From positions 1 to 59,720 of IMG/VR virus record IMGVR_UViG_3300045996_001340: a DNA stretch of 59,720 nucleotides; one strand, 5' to 3'. Made by a program: the position numbers and the translations under genes. The notes beneath the pieces are model-generated. The model did no database searches and was not told the DNA's origin. It was given only the letters and a program-made list of their open reading frames with translations. This document shows positions 20,124 through 28,760 of this stretch, in pieces. Within the stretch, counting starts at the first letter, position 1. Every line of letters begins with the position of its first letter. This DNA comes from a virus.

Positions 20124-21854
20124 ATGGCAACCACAGTCACAAGCTCCATCGGCACGAGCGGGCGCGATTACTCGACGCTGGCGGCGTGGCTGGCTGCGTG
20201 CCCTGCGGACTTGGTTGCAGCAGACCAGATCTGGCGCGGAGAGTGCTACAACGACGCCGAGTTCGTCTCGAGTTCGCAGCTGCTGAATGTCAGCGGTATC
20301 ACGTCCGACGCCACGCGCTACCCCATCCTGACGGTTGCGACCGGACAAGGGTTCAAGGCAAATGGCGGCGCCGCCACGCTGCCTCTGCGCTACGACCAAT
20401 CGAAAGGCGTCGGTATTCGCTTCAACGGAGGCTACGCCAAGATCATCGAAGGCGGCGGCATCCTGATCGTCGATGGTCTTCAGATCAAGTACGATTCGAG
20501 CTCGAGCTCCAACTACTCGATCCCGATCACCGGCCTGCGCGCGATGCGCAACTGTATCTTCGAAACGATACAGACGGCCAACATCGTAGTGAACTACGTC
20601 CAGGAGATCGCCAACTCGGTCCTGGTGTACAACGGCGCGACGTTCAGCGGCACAGCCGTTCGTCCGAGCTCCGGCACTGACCGCATCATCAACTGCACGA
20701 TCGTGCGCCCCAGCGACCTCACGGCCGGAGGAACCGGCATCGCGGGCGGCTCCGACGGGTATCCGCAGGTCACGAACTGCGCAGTGTTCGGATTCACGAC
20801 GCCGTTCGACGGCACGATCGCAAGCTACGCGGCCGGCAGCGGCAACAACGCATCCGACGTCGCAACAACCGCGATGGCGGGAGGCTCGGGCGGCTCGAAC
20901 CAAGGCAGCCTCACATACGCCTCGCAGTTCGAGAGCACGACCAATGCGTCGCGCGACTGGCGGGCCGCGGTCGTCGGTGTGCTGGAAACGACCGGCGTTC
21001 GCGCGCAGACGTATACGGCCGACCTCGACATCATCGGCGCTTCGCGCTCAACGACCACGCCGAGCATTGGCGCACGCGAGTACGTCACGGCCAGCACCAA
21101 CTACACGCTGACCGTCGACCACGGCCAGCTTGCGATGACCGGCCAGGATGTGACGCTTACAGCCACTGGCAACTACGCACTTGCTGTCGATCACGCACAG
21201 CTCGCGATGCAGGGACAGGACGTCACGATGACGCCCACAGGGAACCTCTCGCTGGCCGTTGACCACGGGCAGCTCGCGCTGCAGGGGTACGACGTTCTCT
21301 TCATCCTGACAGCCACCGGCTCGCACGCCGAGCTCGCCATGCAGGGGCAAGACGTCACCTTGCAACTCGGCTCGGGGTACACCCTCGCCGTCGACCACGC
21401 ACAGCTTGCGATGCAAGGGCAGGAGGTGTTGTTCGCGCTCTCTGTCGTTGGCAGCCACGCCGAGCTCGCGCTTCAAGGACAAGACGTAGGCTTGCTCGCG
21501 GCCAACAGTTTCTCGCTTACGGTCGACCACGCACAGCTGGCGATGCAGGGGCAGGACATCGGCCTGAGCTACACCGGGAACTATGCGCTTGCGGTCGAGC
21601 ACGCGTACCTTGCTTTCGCGGGATCGAATGTTGTGCTATCATACTCTGGGCTGGTACTCGCGGTTTATCGACGCTGGTTCCCGCTTCCTCTCGCCGAAAG
21701 ACTCAGCTGGCTCCGTCGCTACTCGACGATGCACGCTGACGCAATCTCAGAAGCCGCTGGCGCATCCAACTGGGCGCGGTACACCCTGTACCGAAACGTC
21801 GAGGTGGATATTCATTCCGTTCCAGGATACCCGCGGCGCAACTACACAAACTGA
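20124..21854 (+). CDS. Large virion protein with beta-helix and tandem repeats, 576 aa
   Basis: The first 300 residues have a right-handed beta-helix look (NCIFETIQTANIVVN, DRIINCTIVRPSDL, QVTNCAVFGF), as in polysaccharide-binding spikes. From about residue 327 come eight degenerate copies of a 20-24-residue unit of the form LxVDHAQLAMQGQDVxL. The last 60 residues are basic and aromatic and probably anchor or cap the protein. It is probably a fibre-like surface protein; the enzymatic or receptor role is unproven. Confidence 0.65.
   Translation: MATTVTSSIGTSGRDYSTLAAWLAACPADLVAADQIWRGECYNDAEFVSSSQLLNVSGITSDATRYPILTVATGQGFKANGGAATLPLRYDQSKGVGIRFNGGYAKIIEGGGILIVDGLQIKYDSSSSSNYSIPITGLRAMRNCIFETIQTANIVVNYVQEIANSVLVYNGATFSGTAVRPSSGTDRIINCTIVRPSDLTAGGTGIAGGSDGYPQVTNCAVFGFTTPFDGTIASYAAGSGNNASDVATTAMAGGSGGSNQGSLTYASQFESTTNASRDWRAAVVGVLETTGVRAQTYTADLDIIGASRSTTTPSIGAREYVTASTNYTLTVDHGQLAMTGQDVTLTATGNYALAVDHAQLAMQGQDVTMTPTGNLSLAVDHGQLALQGYDVLFILTATGSHAELAMQGQDVTLQLGSGYTLAVDHAQLAMQGQEVLFALSVVGSHAELALQGQDVGLLAANSFSLTVDHAQLAMQGQDIGLSYTGNYALAVEHAYLAFAGSNVVLSYSGLVLAVYRRWFPLPLAERLSWLRRYSTMHADAISEAAGASNWARYTLYRNVEVDIHSVPGYPRRNYTN
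21102..21653 (+). repeat. Tandem protein-coding repeat, about 8 units
   Basis: In-frame repeat units encode variations of VDHAQLAMQGQDV at roughly 60-72-bp spacing. Two units are shortened to SHAELAMQGQDV or SHAELALQGQDV. The DNA of the units is similar but not identical, so copy number has been stable for some time, with duplication and drift. Recombination between units could change fibre length. Confidence 0.8.
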
Positions 21855-21865
21855 AGGCCGCTTGT

Positions 21866-22492
21866 TTGAAAGCACTGCTCGTTGTTGGTAGCGCCCCTTG
21901 CGCGCTGGAAGACTTGGCTGTTGCGCGATCGTTGTACCCCGACCACGAAGTCATGCTGGTCAACGGCGCGTGCACAATGGTGGAGAAGGCGGAGCACATT
22001 CTCGCCGGGCACACCGACAAGGCGGAGCAGTTCGCCAAGGCTCGCGAAGCGAAGTTTCCGTTCGCGCAGCCAGTGCGCGTTCACGCAAGCTTTCGTGACG
22101 CGAAGAGGGGCAACCGGCGCGAGCGTGAGCTGCGCACTTTCTTCCCCGCCGTCACGGACTGGTGGGGCGCCGACAAGTCCTCCGGAGCCACCAGCGCTAG
22201 CAAGGCGGCACTGATCGGCATCGACATGGGCTTCAGCCCGATCGTGCTCTGCGGCTGTCCTATGGACGGCTCGGGCTACTCGCCGGACGAGGCGGTCGTC
22301 AAGCACGACAACTCGTGCCAGCGCGTCGGCGATCCGCGCATGCAGGATCGCGCAACGATCCGCCGCTACCGCGACAAGCTCGCGACGTATGCACAAACGA
22401 TGTTCAAGGATCGCGTCTACAGCATGTCCGGCTATACGCGCAAACAGCTCGGAGCGCCTCCCGCGCTCGCCGTCGCAGGGTGGCTGGAATGA
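21866..22492 (+). CDS. Rossmann-like protein, DUF115/MptE-like, 208 aa
   Basis: TTG start; MKALLVVGSAPCALEDLAVA looks like the nucleotide-binding start of DUF115-type proteins (VVGSGPS). Later comes SSGATSASKAALIGIDMGFS, then PIVLCGCPMDGSGY, a pattern found in phage-encoded members beside glycosyltransferases. Related bacterial proteins act in glycan or flagellin modification. It is followed without a gap by a methyltransferase and a glycosyltransferase. Confidence 0.55.
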   Translation: MKALLVVGSAPCALEDLAVARSLYPDHEVMLVNGACTMVEKAEHILAGHTDKAEQFAKAREAKFPFAQPVRVHASFRDAKRGNRRERELRTFFPAVTDWWGADKSSGATSASKAALIGIDMGFSPIVLCGCPMDGSGYSPDEAVVKHDNSCQRVGDPRMQDRATIRRYRDKLATYAQTMFKDRVYSMSGYTRKQLGAPPALAVAGWLE

Positions 22493-23124
22493 TTGTCAAC
22501 GCGCTCGGCAGAGAGTGGTCCTGGCCCGAGCAGGACGAGAAGTGCAGAGAGGTCGTCTTCGAGTGGGCGAAGGATCTCGAGATCGCCTACAAGCACTGCC
22601 GTCAGTTTCGCACATGCGTACAAGCGGGCGGGAACATGGGCGTATGGCCCTACCTGCTGTCCAAAAAGTTCGAAAAGGTATACACGTTCGAGGCAGACCC
22701 CCGGCTGTATTCGCACCTCGAAGAGAATCTCAAAGGCTGCCGTAACGTGAACATCAATCACGGGGGCCTCTGGTCCGAGCACGGGCAGTGTCACATCAAG
22801 GACGAGAAACCGAACAACCTCGGCGCGCAATTTGTCGTGCCGGACGAAGACGGCGCGGTGCCGCTCTGGCCGCTCGATGACTTCGAGCTGAAAGACGTCG
22901 ACCTGATCTACCTCGACATCGAAGGGGCCGAGTGGGCGGCTCTCCAAGGCGCGTACGAGACGATCTCCAAATGGCGGCCGACGATCGTCGTCGAAGACAA
23001 GGGGCTCAGCGAGAAGTTCGGCACCAAGAAGGGCGACATCGAGCGCTGGCTCTACAAAGAGTTCGGTTACGTCGTCTCCGCGCGCCCGCATCGCGACGTG
23101 GTGATGGTTTGCGCATCGCGCTAG
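22489..23124 (+). CDS. FkbM-family methyltransferase, 211 aa
   Basis: Residues 44-60 (VQAGGNMGVWPYLLSKKF) form the SAM-binding motif I, and YTFEADPRLYSHLEEN supplies the acidic ribose-binding residue. DVDLIYLDIEGAEWAALQGA is the FkbM hallmark (DIEG.E...L.GA). These enzymes O-methylate sugars or small metabolites. ATG 22489 overlaps the previous stop (ATGA). Part of a three-gene modification set inside the tail operon. Confidence 0.85.
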   Translation: MIVNALGREWSWPEQDEKCREVVFEWAKDLEIAYKHCRQFRTCVQAGGNMGVWPYLLSKKFEKVYTFEADPRLYSHLEENLKGCRNVNINHGGLWSEHGQCHIKDEKPNNLGAQFVVPDEDGAVPLWPLDDFELKDVDLIYLDIEGAEWAALQGAYETISKWRPTIVVEDKGLSEKFGTKKGDIERWLYKEFGYVVSARPHRDVVMVCASR

Positions 23125-23795
23125 TTCTCCGCTCCGGCGGCGAGTTCAAACCCGAGCATGTTCAAGCCCTGGCCTTCCAGCTCAGCCTGTATGCACCCAA
23201 TCGGGAAGTGGTTGTGCTTTCTGATGTGGACGTGCCCGGAGTGCGGCGCATCCCGCTCAAGACTCAGTGGATGGGTTGGTGGGCGAAGATGGAATTGTTT
23301 CGGCCGGACATCGAAGGCGACCTCCTGTTCTTCGATCTCGACACCGTCATCCGTGGAGACCTCAGCGATGTCCTCGCCAACCAAGATCTGACGGTCCTCC
23401 GCGACTTCTATCGCGACGGCACGCGCAAGCCGCTCGGCTTGCAAAGCTCGATGATGTTCCTGCCCGAGGCCGACCGCGCCGGTGTCTGGGCAAAGTTCCG
23501 ACCGGAACTTATCGCCGAGTACAAGCGCAAAGGCGTCGGCGATCAAGCATTCCTCGAGTCGCTCTGGTCCGGCAAGGCGAAGCTCTGGCAAGACCTCGTG
23601 CCCGGACAGGTCGTCTCCTACAAGGTCCATTGCAAAAACAACGGCGTCCCTGAAGACGCGCGCGTCGTCACCTATCACGGCAAGCCCAGGCCGTGGGACG
23701 CGGAAGGACAGAAGTGGCTATCGAATCCCATTCAAAAATCAGCATCATCTCCAAGGCACTCATCCTGCTTGGAGAGCAACCGCTCAACTCCCTGA
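23109..23795 (+). CDS. Glycosyltransferase-like protein (GT-A type), 228 aa
   Basis: TTG 23109 start, overlapping the methyltransferase by 16 bp. Starts MRIALVLRSGGEFKPEHVQA. DLLFFDLDTVIRGDLSDVL carries the DxD motif that binds metal and nucleotide-sugar in GT-A enzymes. LGLQSSMMFLPEADRAGVW and the later GDQAFLESLW fit the acceptor region. The C-terminus overlaps the next gene by 82 bp, so the last 25 residues may be non-essential. It carries an 18-bp copy of the regulatory box at 23491-23508. Confidence 0.7.
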   Translation: MRIALVLRSGGEFKPEHVQALAFQLSLYAPNREVVVLSDVDVPGVRRIPLKTQWMGWWAKMELFRPDIEGDLLFFDLDTVIRGDLSDVLANQDLTVLRDFYRDGTRKPLGLQSSMMFLPEADRAGVWAKFRPELIAEYKRKGVGDQAFLESLWSGKAKLWQDLVPGQVVSYKVHCKNNGVPEDARVVTYHGKPRPWDAEGQKWLSNPIQKSASSPRHSSCLESNRSTP

Positions 23796-24280
23796 GTGAC
23801 GACCGCTACGGCGCGACCGTCGGCGCGAACCTGTTCGAGATCCATTTCGAGAACGAGCTGCAGGGAAACCCCTGGCGTTTCGCCTCGAAGAAGAAGGCGC
23901 TCAGCCGCCTCAACCTCGAGCCGCTGAACCAATACCGCTACGTGTTTCAGCTGCCGTCCGATTGCCTCATCGTCAGCCACGTCTACCCCCGCACCGATTA
24001 CGAGATCTTCGGCGCGCATCTGTACGCGAATCAGTCCTCGGTCGATCTCGACTATCGCTTCAAGCCGGAAGTCTCCGCGCTGCCTTCGTACTTTGCGCTC
24101 TACCTCGCGTACGCGCTCGCGAAGGACATGGTGAATCCGATCACTGAAGGCGCGGCGACGAAGGTCCAGGTCTTCACCGGCAAGTACAACCAGCAGCGTT
24201 CTGTCGCGCTCTACGCCGACGCGCAGGCTCGTCCCTCGAAGCCTATCCAGGACAATCCGTTCGTGCAGGTCCGCGGGTGA
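23714..24280 (+). CDS. Tail tubular protein A (T7 gp11-like), 188 aa
   Basis: GTG 23714 chosen because the protein then starts MAIESHSKISIISKALILLG, the usual start of this family. Later SDDRYGATVGANLFEIHFEN and NPWRFASKKKALSRL match the gatekeeper ring of T7-like tails. YFALYLAYALAKDMVNPITE is the conserved C-terminal helix. Length is normal. Overlaps tail tubular B by 4 bp. Confidence 0.9.
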   Translation: MAIESHSKISIISKALILLGEQPLNSLSDDRYGATVGANLFEIHFENELQGNPWRFASKKKALSRLNLEPLNQYRYVFQLPSDCLIVSHVYPRTDYEIFGAHLYANQSSVDLDYRFKPEVSALPSYFALYLAYALAKDMVNPITEGAATKVQVFTGKYNQQRSVALYADAQARPSKPIQDNPFVQVRG

Positions 24281-26748
24281 AGACGAAGTCGGTCCAGTCC
24301 AACTTCCTGTCCGGCGTTCTCGACGAGCGCGCCTCGGGCCGCATTGAAACAGATGCCTACAACCAAGGGTTGCTGGTCGGTCGCAACATCGAGCTGCACC
24401 ATCTCGGCGGCGCGCGACGCCGCCGTGGATTGCAGCACAAGCAGTCGCTGAACAACGTGTTGACGCGGCAGAGCGCGACCGTGACATGCCCCAATGGCGG
24501 CACGACGGCGAACGCCAACGACGACAGCACAGCCACGTCGGTCACAACTACGACGCCCGTCGGCACGACAAACGAGTTCGTTGTCGTGAGTTACGACCTC
24601 GGCTCGTTGCAGACGATCACTGCAGCAGACGTTCTCGGCATTGCGACGGTCTCCGGCTCGAGCACGGAGTTCAGGTTTCAAGTCAGTACCGACGGCGTGT
24701 CGTGGGTCAATGTCGGCACGACTGCGCAGAACTTTGAACTTGTCGACACGACACCGAGGGACTACCGGCGCACCGTGGCCGACCCCGCACGCTACATCCG
24801 CGTCTCGCGAGTCGGCGTCACGAATCTTCCGTCGAACATCACGCTGACCGGGATGAATATCTGGGTCGCATCCGCAGTCGTCTCCGACGTGCGATTGCTC
24901 CCTTTCGAGGTGTCGAACTCCCGGCGGTTCCTCGTAGCGCTCACGGACCGGTCCGCAACTATCTTGGAGAACGGCACTGTTGTCGATCGCGTGCCGATGC
25001 CGTACGCCTCGGCGGATCTGCGCGAGATCGACGCAGACGCAAGCGAAGGTGAACTCGTCCTCACGCACGAGGACTACGCCCCGCGCGCGTTGTTCGAGGA
25101 GGACGAAGGAAACTTCCAGTCGTTCGAGCTCGAGTTCTCGAACATTCCTCAGATAGATTTCAACGACACCATGAGCCCGACGCCGACGTCTTGCGTACAG
25201 ACGATCACCCTCGGGGGCACGTGGGCCGTCGGAGACACTTTGCAAGTTGACCTGGAGGGCGCGCGCTCCGGCACGATAGCGTACGCGGGCGACACAACCG
25301 CCGCGCAGCAGACGGCCACCGCGAACAACATCGCCCGTGCAATTCAGAAACTTTACACGGTCCCTGGCTTTCAAGGCGTCACGTGCACGCGCTCGGGGGC
25401 ATTGACGTACACCGTCACATTCGCCGACGGGAGTGCGAAGAACTACCAGTTGATGACTGTGCTGCCGGTGGTGAGCGCGGCGGGCACCGTGTCGGTGGCG
25501 CTGACGACTCCGGGCGTTGCGCGGACGGAGGATCTCTGGAGCGCGACGCGCGGGTGGCCGCGCACTGTGGCGTTCTACGAGAAGCGAATCTACTTAGGCG
25601 GCACGCGCGATCGTCCGCAGTCACTGCTTGGCAGCCACGTCGTCGACACGCTGAACTTTGATTTGGCCGAGGGTCTCGACGACGAGGCGATCTTCGTCTC
25701 GATCTCCGGCCAGCAGACGAATGTGATCCAAGGGATCATGTCAGGCGATGCGCTGCAGGTCTTCACGACCGGCGGCGAGTTCCGCTATCTCAAGCGTGAC
25801 GGCGAGCCGATCACACCGGCAGACGTGCCGAAGAACCAATCGAACAACGGGTCGAAGCGCATCAGACCCGTGCTCGCTGACGGTCGCACGATCTACGTGC
25901 ATCAGACCGGCAAGGCGCTGCTCGATTTCAAGTACAACCTCGACGTCGATAAGTACAGCTCGCTGTCGCTCACGTCGTTGGCGCCGCACCTGCTTGACGA
26001 CGTCGTCGACATCGCCGCGTGGAACGGCTCGCAGGAAGACGAACTGAACTTCGTCTTTGCTGTGAACAGCGACGGTACGGTTGCCGTGCTGAACCTGCGC
26101 CAGGAAGCCGAGGTGAAAGCGGTTGTGCAGTGGACAACGCAGGGCGAATTCAAAGCGGTAGCCTGTGTGCTGCAAGACATCTACTTCGCCGTCCTGCGCG
26201 ACATTGACGGTACGGATACGCTCTTCCTCGAGCAGCTCGCGTACGACTACTACACGGACTGCGCGACAAAACAGACTGGTGCTGCGACAGACACCGTTAC
26301 GGGGCTCTCGTACTTGAACGGCGTCGAGTGCCGCGTGCGCGCCGACGGTTACTCGTTGCCTCGCGAGACGCCTTCTGCCGGCGCGGTCGTTCTGGACGAC
26401 GAGTACGAAGACATCGAGGTCGGGCTGAACTTCGACCCAGAGGTCACTCCGATGCCGCTGCACACGCTCACCCCGAACGGCTCGAACTTCATGGATAAGC
26501 GACGCGTCGTTCGCGTGTCGGTGCTGGTGCGCGACTCGCTCGGCATTCTGTGCAACGGGCGTGTTCTGCCCGACCGTCAATTCGACGTCAACAATTTCGA
26601 CGAAGCCCCCGTTCCTGTCAGTCGCGTTCACCAGCTCGAAGAGTCGACGAACTGGGACTTCAAGACGGCAAAGACAGTGTCGTTCACGCAGGTCGATCCT
26701 ATGCCAATGGAAATTCTCGCGATTCAAGTTCAACTGGAGTCTGAGTAA
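24277..26748 (+). CDS. Tail tubular protein B (T7 gp12-like nozzle), 823 aa
   Basis: Starts MKTKSVQSNFLSGVLDERAS; the motif FLSGVLDERASGRIETDAYN, then G...HLGGARRRRGLQHK is typical of gp12-type nozzle proteins. Further conserved parts are GWPRTVAFYEKRIYLGGTRD, QSLLGSHVVDTLNFD and DDEAIFVSISGQQTNVIQG. An inserted discoidin-like beta domain near residues 85-200 (FRFQVSTDGVSWVNVG) is unusual compared with T7. Forms the lower tail tube. Confidence 0.9.
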   Translation: MKTKSVQSNFLSGVLDERASGRIETDAYNQGLLVGRNIELHHLGGARRRRGLQHKQSLNNVLTRQSATVTCPNGGTTANANDDSTATSVTTTTPVGTTNEFVVVSYDLGSLQTITAADVLGIATVSGSSTEFRFQVSTDGVSWVNVGTTAQNFELVDTTPRDYRRTVADPARYIRVSRVGVTNLPSNITLTGMNIWVASAVVSDVRLLPFEVSNSRRFLVALTDRSATILENGTVVDRVPMPYASADLREIDADASEGELVLTHEDYAPRALFEEDEGNFQSFELEFSNIPQIDFNDTMSPTPTSCVQTITLGGTWAVGDTLQVDLEGARSGTIAYAGDTTAAQQTATANNIARAIQKLYTVPGFQGVTCTRSGALTYTVTFADGSAKNYQLMTVLPVVSAAGTVSVALTTPGVARTEDLWSATRGWPRTVAFYEKRIYLGGTRDRPQSLLGSHVVDTLNFDLAEGLDDEAIFVSISGQQTNVIQGIMSGDALQVFTTGGEFRYLKRDGEPITPADVPKNQSNNGSKRIRPVLADGRTIYVHQTGKALLDFKYNLDVDKYSSLSLTSLAPHLLDDVVDIAAWNGSQEDELNFVFAVNSDGTVAVLNLRQEAEVKAVVQWTTQGEFKAVACVLQDIYFAVLRDIDGTDTLFLEQLAYDYYTDCATKQTGAATDTVTGLSYLNGVECRVRADGYSLPRETPSAGAVVLDDEYEDIEVGLNFDPEVTPMPLHTLTPNGSNFMDKRRVVRVSVLVRDSLGILCNGRVLPDRQFDVNNFDEAPVPVSRVHQLEESTNWDFKTAKTVSFTQVDPMPMEILAIQVQLESE

Positions 26749-27168
26749 ATGGGTGCGTTTGCCCCGATCCTCCTTGCCGTCACAACGGTCGCCTCCGGCG
26801 CTGCGTCCGCCGCGCTGCAACGTCGTTCCGGCAAGCTGCAAGAGATCCAGTACAAAGAGAACGCGAAGCAAGAAGGCGACGCGGCGAAGCAGCGCGAGAT
26901 CGACCGCAAGCGAAACATGCTGCGAGCCCTTGCGTCGCAGAACGCTGCGGCCGGCGCATCAGGTGCTGACTTCGCGGGCAGCCTCCAAAACATCGCTCGC
27001 GTCGACATCGAGCGCGCAGCGACCGACCTCAACACGGACCGCACCAACACATCGCGGCGCACTCGCGTCCTCAACGCCAGCGGCAAGGAAGCGGCACGCT
27101 CCGGCGACATCGCTGCAGCCGGCTCGCTGATCGACACCGCCGGCCAAGCCTACAAGAACCTCGGATAA
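26749..27168 (+). CDS. Internal virion protein, 139 aa
   Basis: Starts with a hydrophobic segment (MGAFAPILLAVTTVASGAAS), then a long charged helical body (QEGDAAKQREIDRKRNMLRA) and a Gly/Ala/Ser-rich C-terminus with repeated SG and AG dipeptides. This layout is common for the small ejection protein of podoviruses located just after the tail tube genes. It would be ejected into the envelope with the DNA. Confidence 0.65.
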   Translation: MGAFAPILLAVTTVASGAASAALQRRSGKLQEIQYKENAKQEGDAAKQREIDRKRNMLRALASQNAAAGASGADFAGSLQNIARVDIERAATDLNTDRTNTSRRTRVLNASGKEAARSGDIAAAGSLIDTAGQAYKNLG

Positions 27169-28760
27169 TGGCTGAACGCTACCAAGACTTGCAGCGCCCG
27201 ACGCTGCTCGAGACCGGCATTGTCCAGAACAACGCAGGCTCTGCGGCTGTACGTCTGGCTCAAACCTTCAAGGACTTCGAGGCCACCACGGGCGAATTCG
27301 CGGGTGCACTGAATGCGCAACGCGGCGCGCGAGAAGGCGACGAAGCCGGCGCGTCCGGAAAGCCCGGGCTGCGTGCGGGCGTGCGCGCCATAACGAAGTA
27401 CGGCCAGGCGTACAACAACGCCGCGATCCGCAGCTACGCCATCAAGTCGGAAGCCGATGCAGACGAGACCGCGGCACGCCTTGAAACGGAAGCGGGCACG
27501 GACCCCGAAGCGTTCCGCACCGGCTTCTCGAAAGTTCGTGACGAAGTTCTCAAAACGGCCGAGCGCGATGCCCGGCCCGTGCTCGCGGAGATCTACAACC
27601 GCCGCCTCGCGGGAGGCATTGAACGCCTGACCATCGCCCAAGCCAAGGAGATCCGCGAGGAGCAGCGCGCGACCACCTCCGAAGGGATCGGGAGGGCCGT
27701 GGACAAGATCGCCAGGCTGCGCGCCTCAGACGATCCTCGAGTGATCGAGGAGCTCGCCGAAGAGGAGGTCAAGCTCAGCCTGATGATTGACGGGGCCGTG
27801 AATGATGGTACACTATCATTGACGGAAGGTTCTGCGTTGCGTCGCGACGCCGACCGAAGCATCATCAAGCAGACCGTCACTGCCCGATTCGCCCAGGAGT
27901 TCGACAACCCCTACGGCGACCCGATCGGGTTCATCGAAGACCTCCGCGAATCCAACAAGCAATCGAACGCCCTTCCTCCCGACGAGGAAGAGAAGCTCAT
28001 GGACGGGCTCATGGCCGAGCTGCGCGAACGTAACGCGCTTCGCTCTGCCCGCAAGTCTGCGTCCGACGCCGCCCAGCAAGCCCGGTTCGATGAAGGCGAC
28101 CGCGTCGCCACCGCATCGCTCCTGTCCGGCAGCCTCACTGTGCCGGCGCTTCACCGCATGGTGGAGTCGGGCAACCTCGAACCGTCCGTCGGCCGCACGC
28201 TCTACAACGAGCTCACGGCGGGCGACACCGTCGGGGGGCGCTCTGATCCCGCCGAGCTCTTCCGCACGCGCCTGACACTCCTCGAGCTCTCCGAAGACGA
28301 CATCCGAACCAACCGCGCGCTTTCCTTCAAAGATCGCGGCGACCTTCTGCTCCAACGCCGTGAGCTGCAGAACACATGGCGCGGCACGCAGCAAGCGCGC
28401 GAAGCCATCGGCCGCATCGATCGCGCACTCGGCATCGTCGAGGGCACTAACACCAAGCTGCTCACCGAAGAGGAGCTGCGTGCGCGCGACCAAGCGCTCA
28501 CCGAGTTCTACGACAAGGTCGACGGCCTGCCGCCGGCCGAGCGCCAGCTCAAAGCGATCGAGATGTCGGACGAGATCGTCAAGCGCGTCATCGCCGGCAA
28601 CGCCAACGTCGAGATCTCCCGCTGGCGCCAACGCATCGAATTCGCTCAGCAGCAGTTCCAAAGCAAGAAGTCGCCCTCGCAGCGCGAGACCGCTGACCAC
28701 AACTCAACGATCGCGAAGTGGGAAGGCAACATCAAACAGCTCGAAGCGAAGACCAAGTAA
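27168..28760 (+). CDS. Internal virion protein, 530 aa, coiled coil
   Basis: ATG 27168 overlaps the preceding stop by one base. Almost entirely charged helix with many Glu, Arg and Ala residues (EATTGEFAGALNAQRGAREG onwards). The size and position match the T7 gp14/gp15-type core proteins that build the ejection channel. No enzymatic motif is found. Confidence 0.7.
   Translation: MAERYQDLQRPTLLETGIVQNNAGSAAVRLAQTFKDFEATTGEFAGALNAQRGAREGDEAGASGKPGLRAGVRAITKYGQAYNNAAIRSYAIKSEADADETAARLETEAGTDPEAFRTGFSKVRDEVLKTAERDARPVLAEIYNRRLAGGIERLTIAQAKEIREEQRATTSEGIGRAVDKIARLRASDDPRVIEELAEEEVKLSLMIDGAVNDGTLSLTEGSALRRDADRSIIKQTVTARFAQEFDNPYGDPIGFIEDLRESNKQSNALPPDEEEKLMDGLMAELRERNALRSARKSASDAAQQARFDEGDRVATASLLSGSLTVPALHRMVESGNLEPSVGRTLYNELTAGDTVGGRSDPAELFRTRLTLLELSEDDIRTNRALSFKDRGDLLLQRRELQNTWRGTQQAREAIGRIDRALGIVEGTNTKLLTEEELRARDQALTEFYDKVDGLPPAERQLKAIEMSDEIVKRVIAGNANVEISRWRQRIEFAQQQFQSKKSPSQRETADHNSTIAKWEGNIKQLEAKTK

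Noticed and set aside
21102-21653. CRISPR-like regular repeat
   Set aside because: The units are in frame, lack unique spacers of constant size and encode a repeated peptide; they are protein repeats. No cas genes are present.
27795-27825. Inverted repeat aatgat...atcatt as a promoter or terminator
   Set aside because: It lies within an intact internal virion gene and lacks a -35 or a T-run, so it is probably chance.
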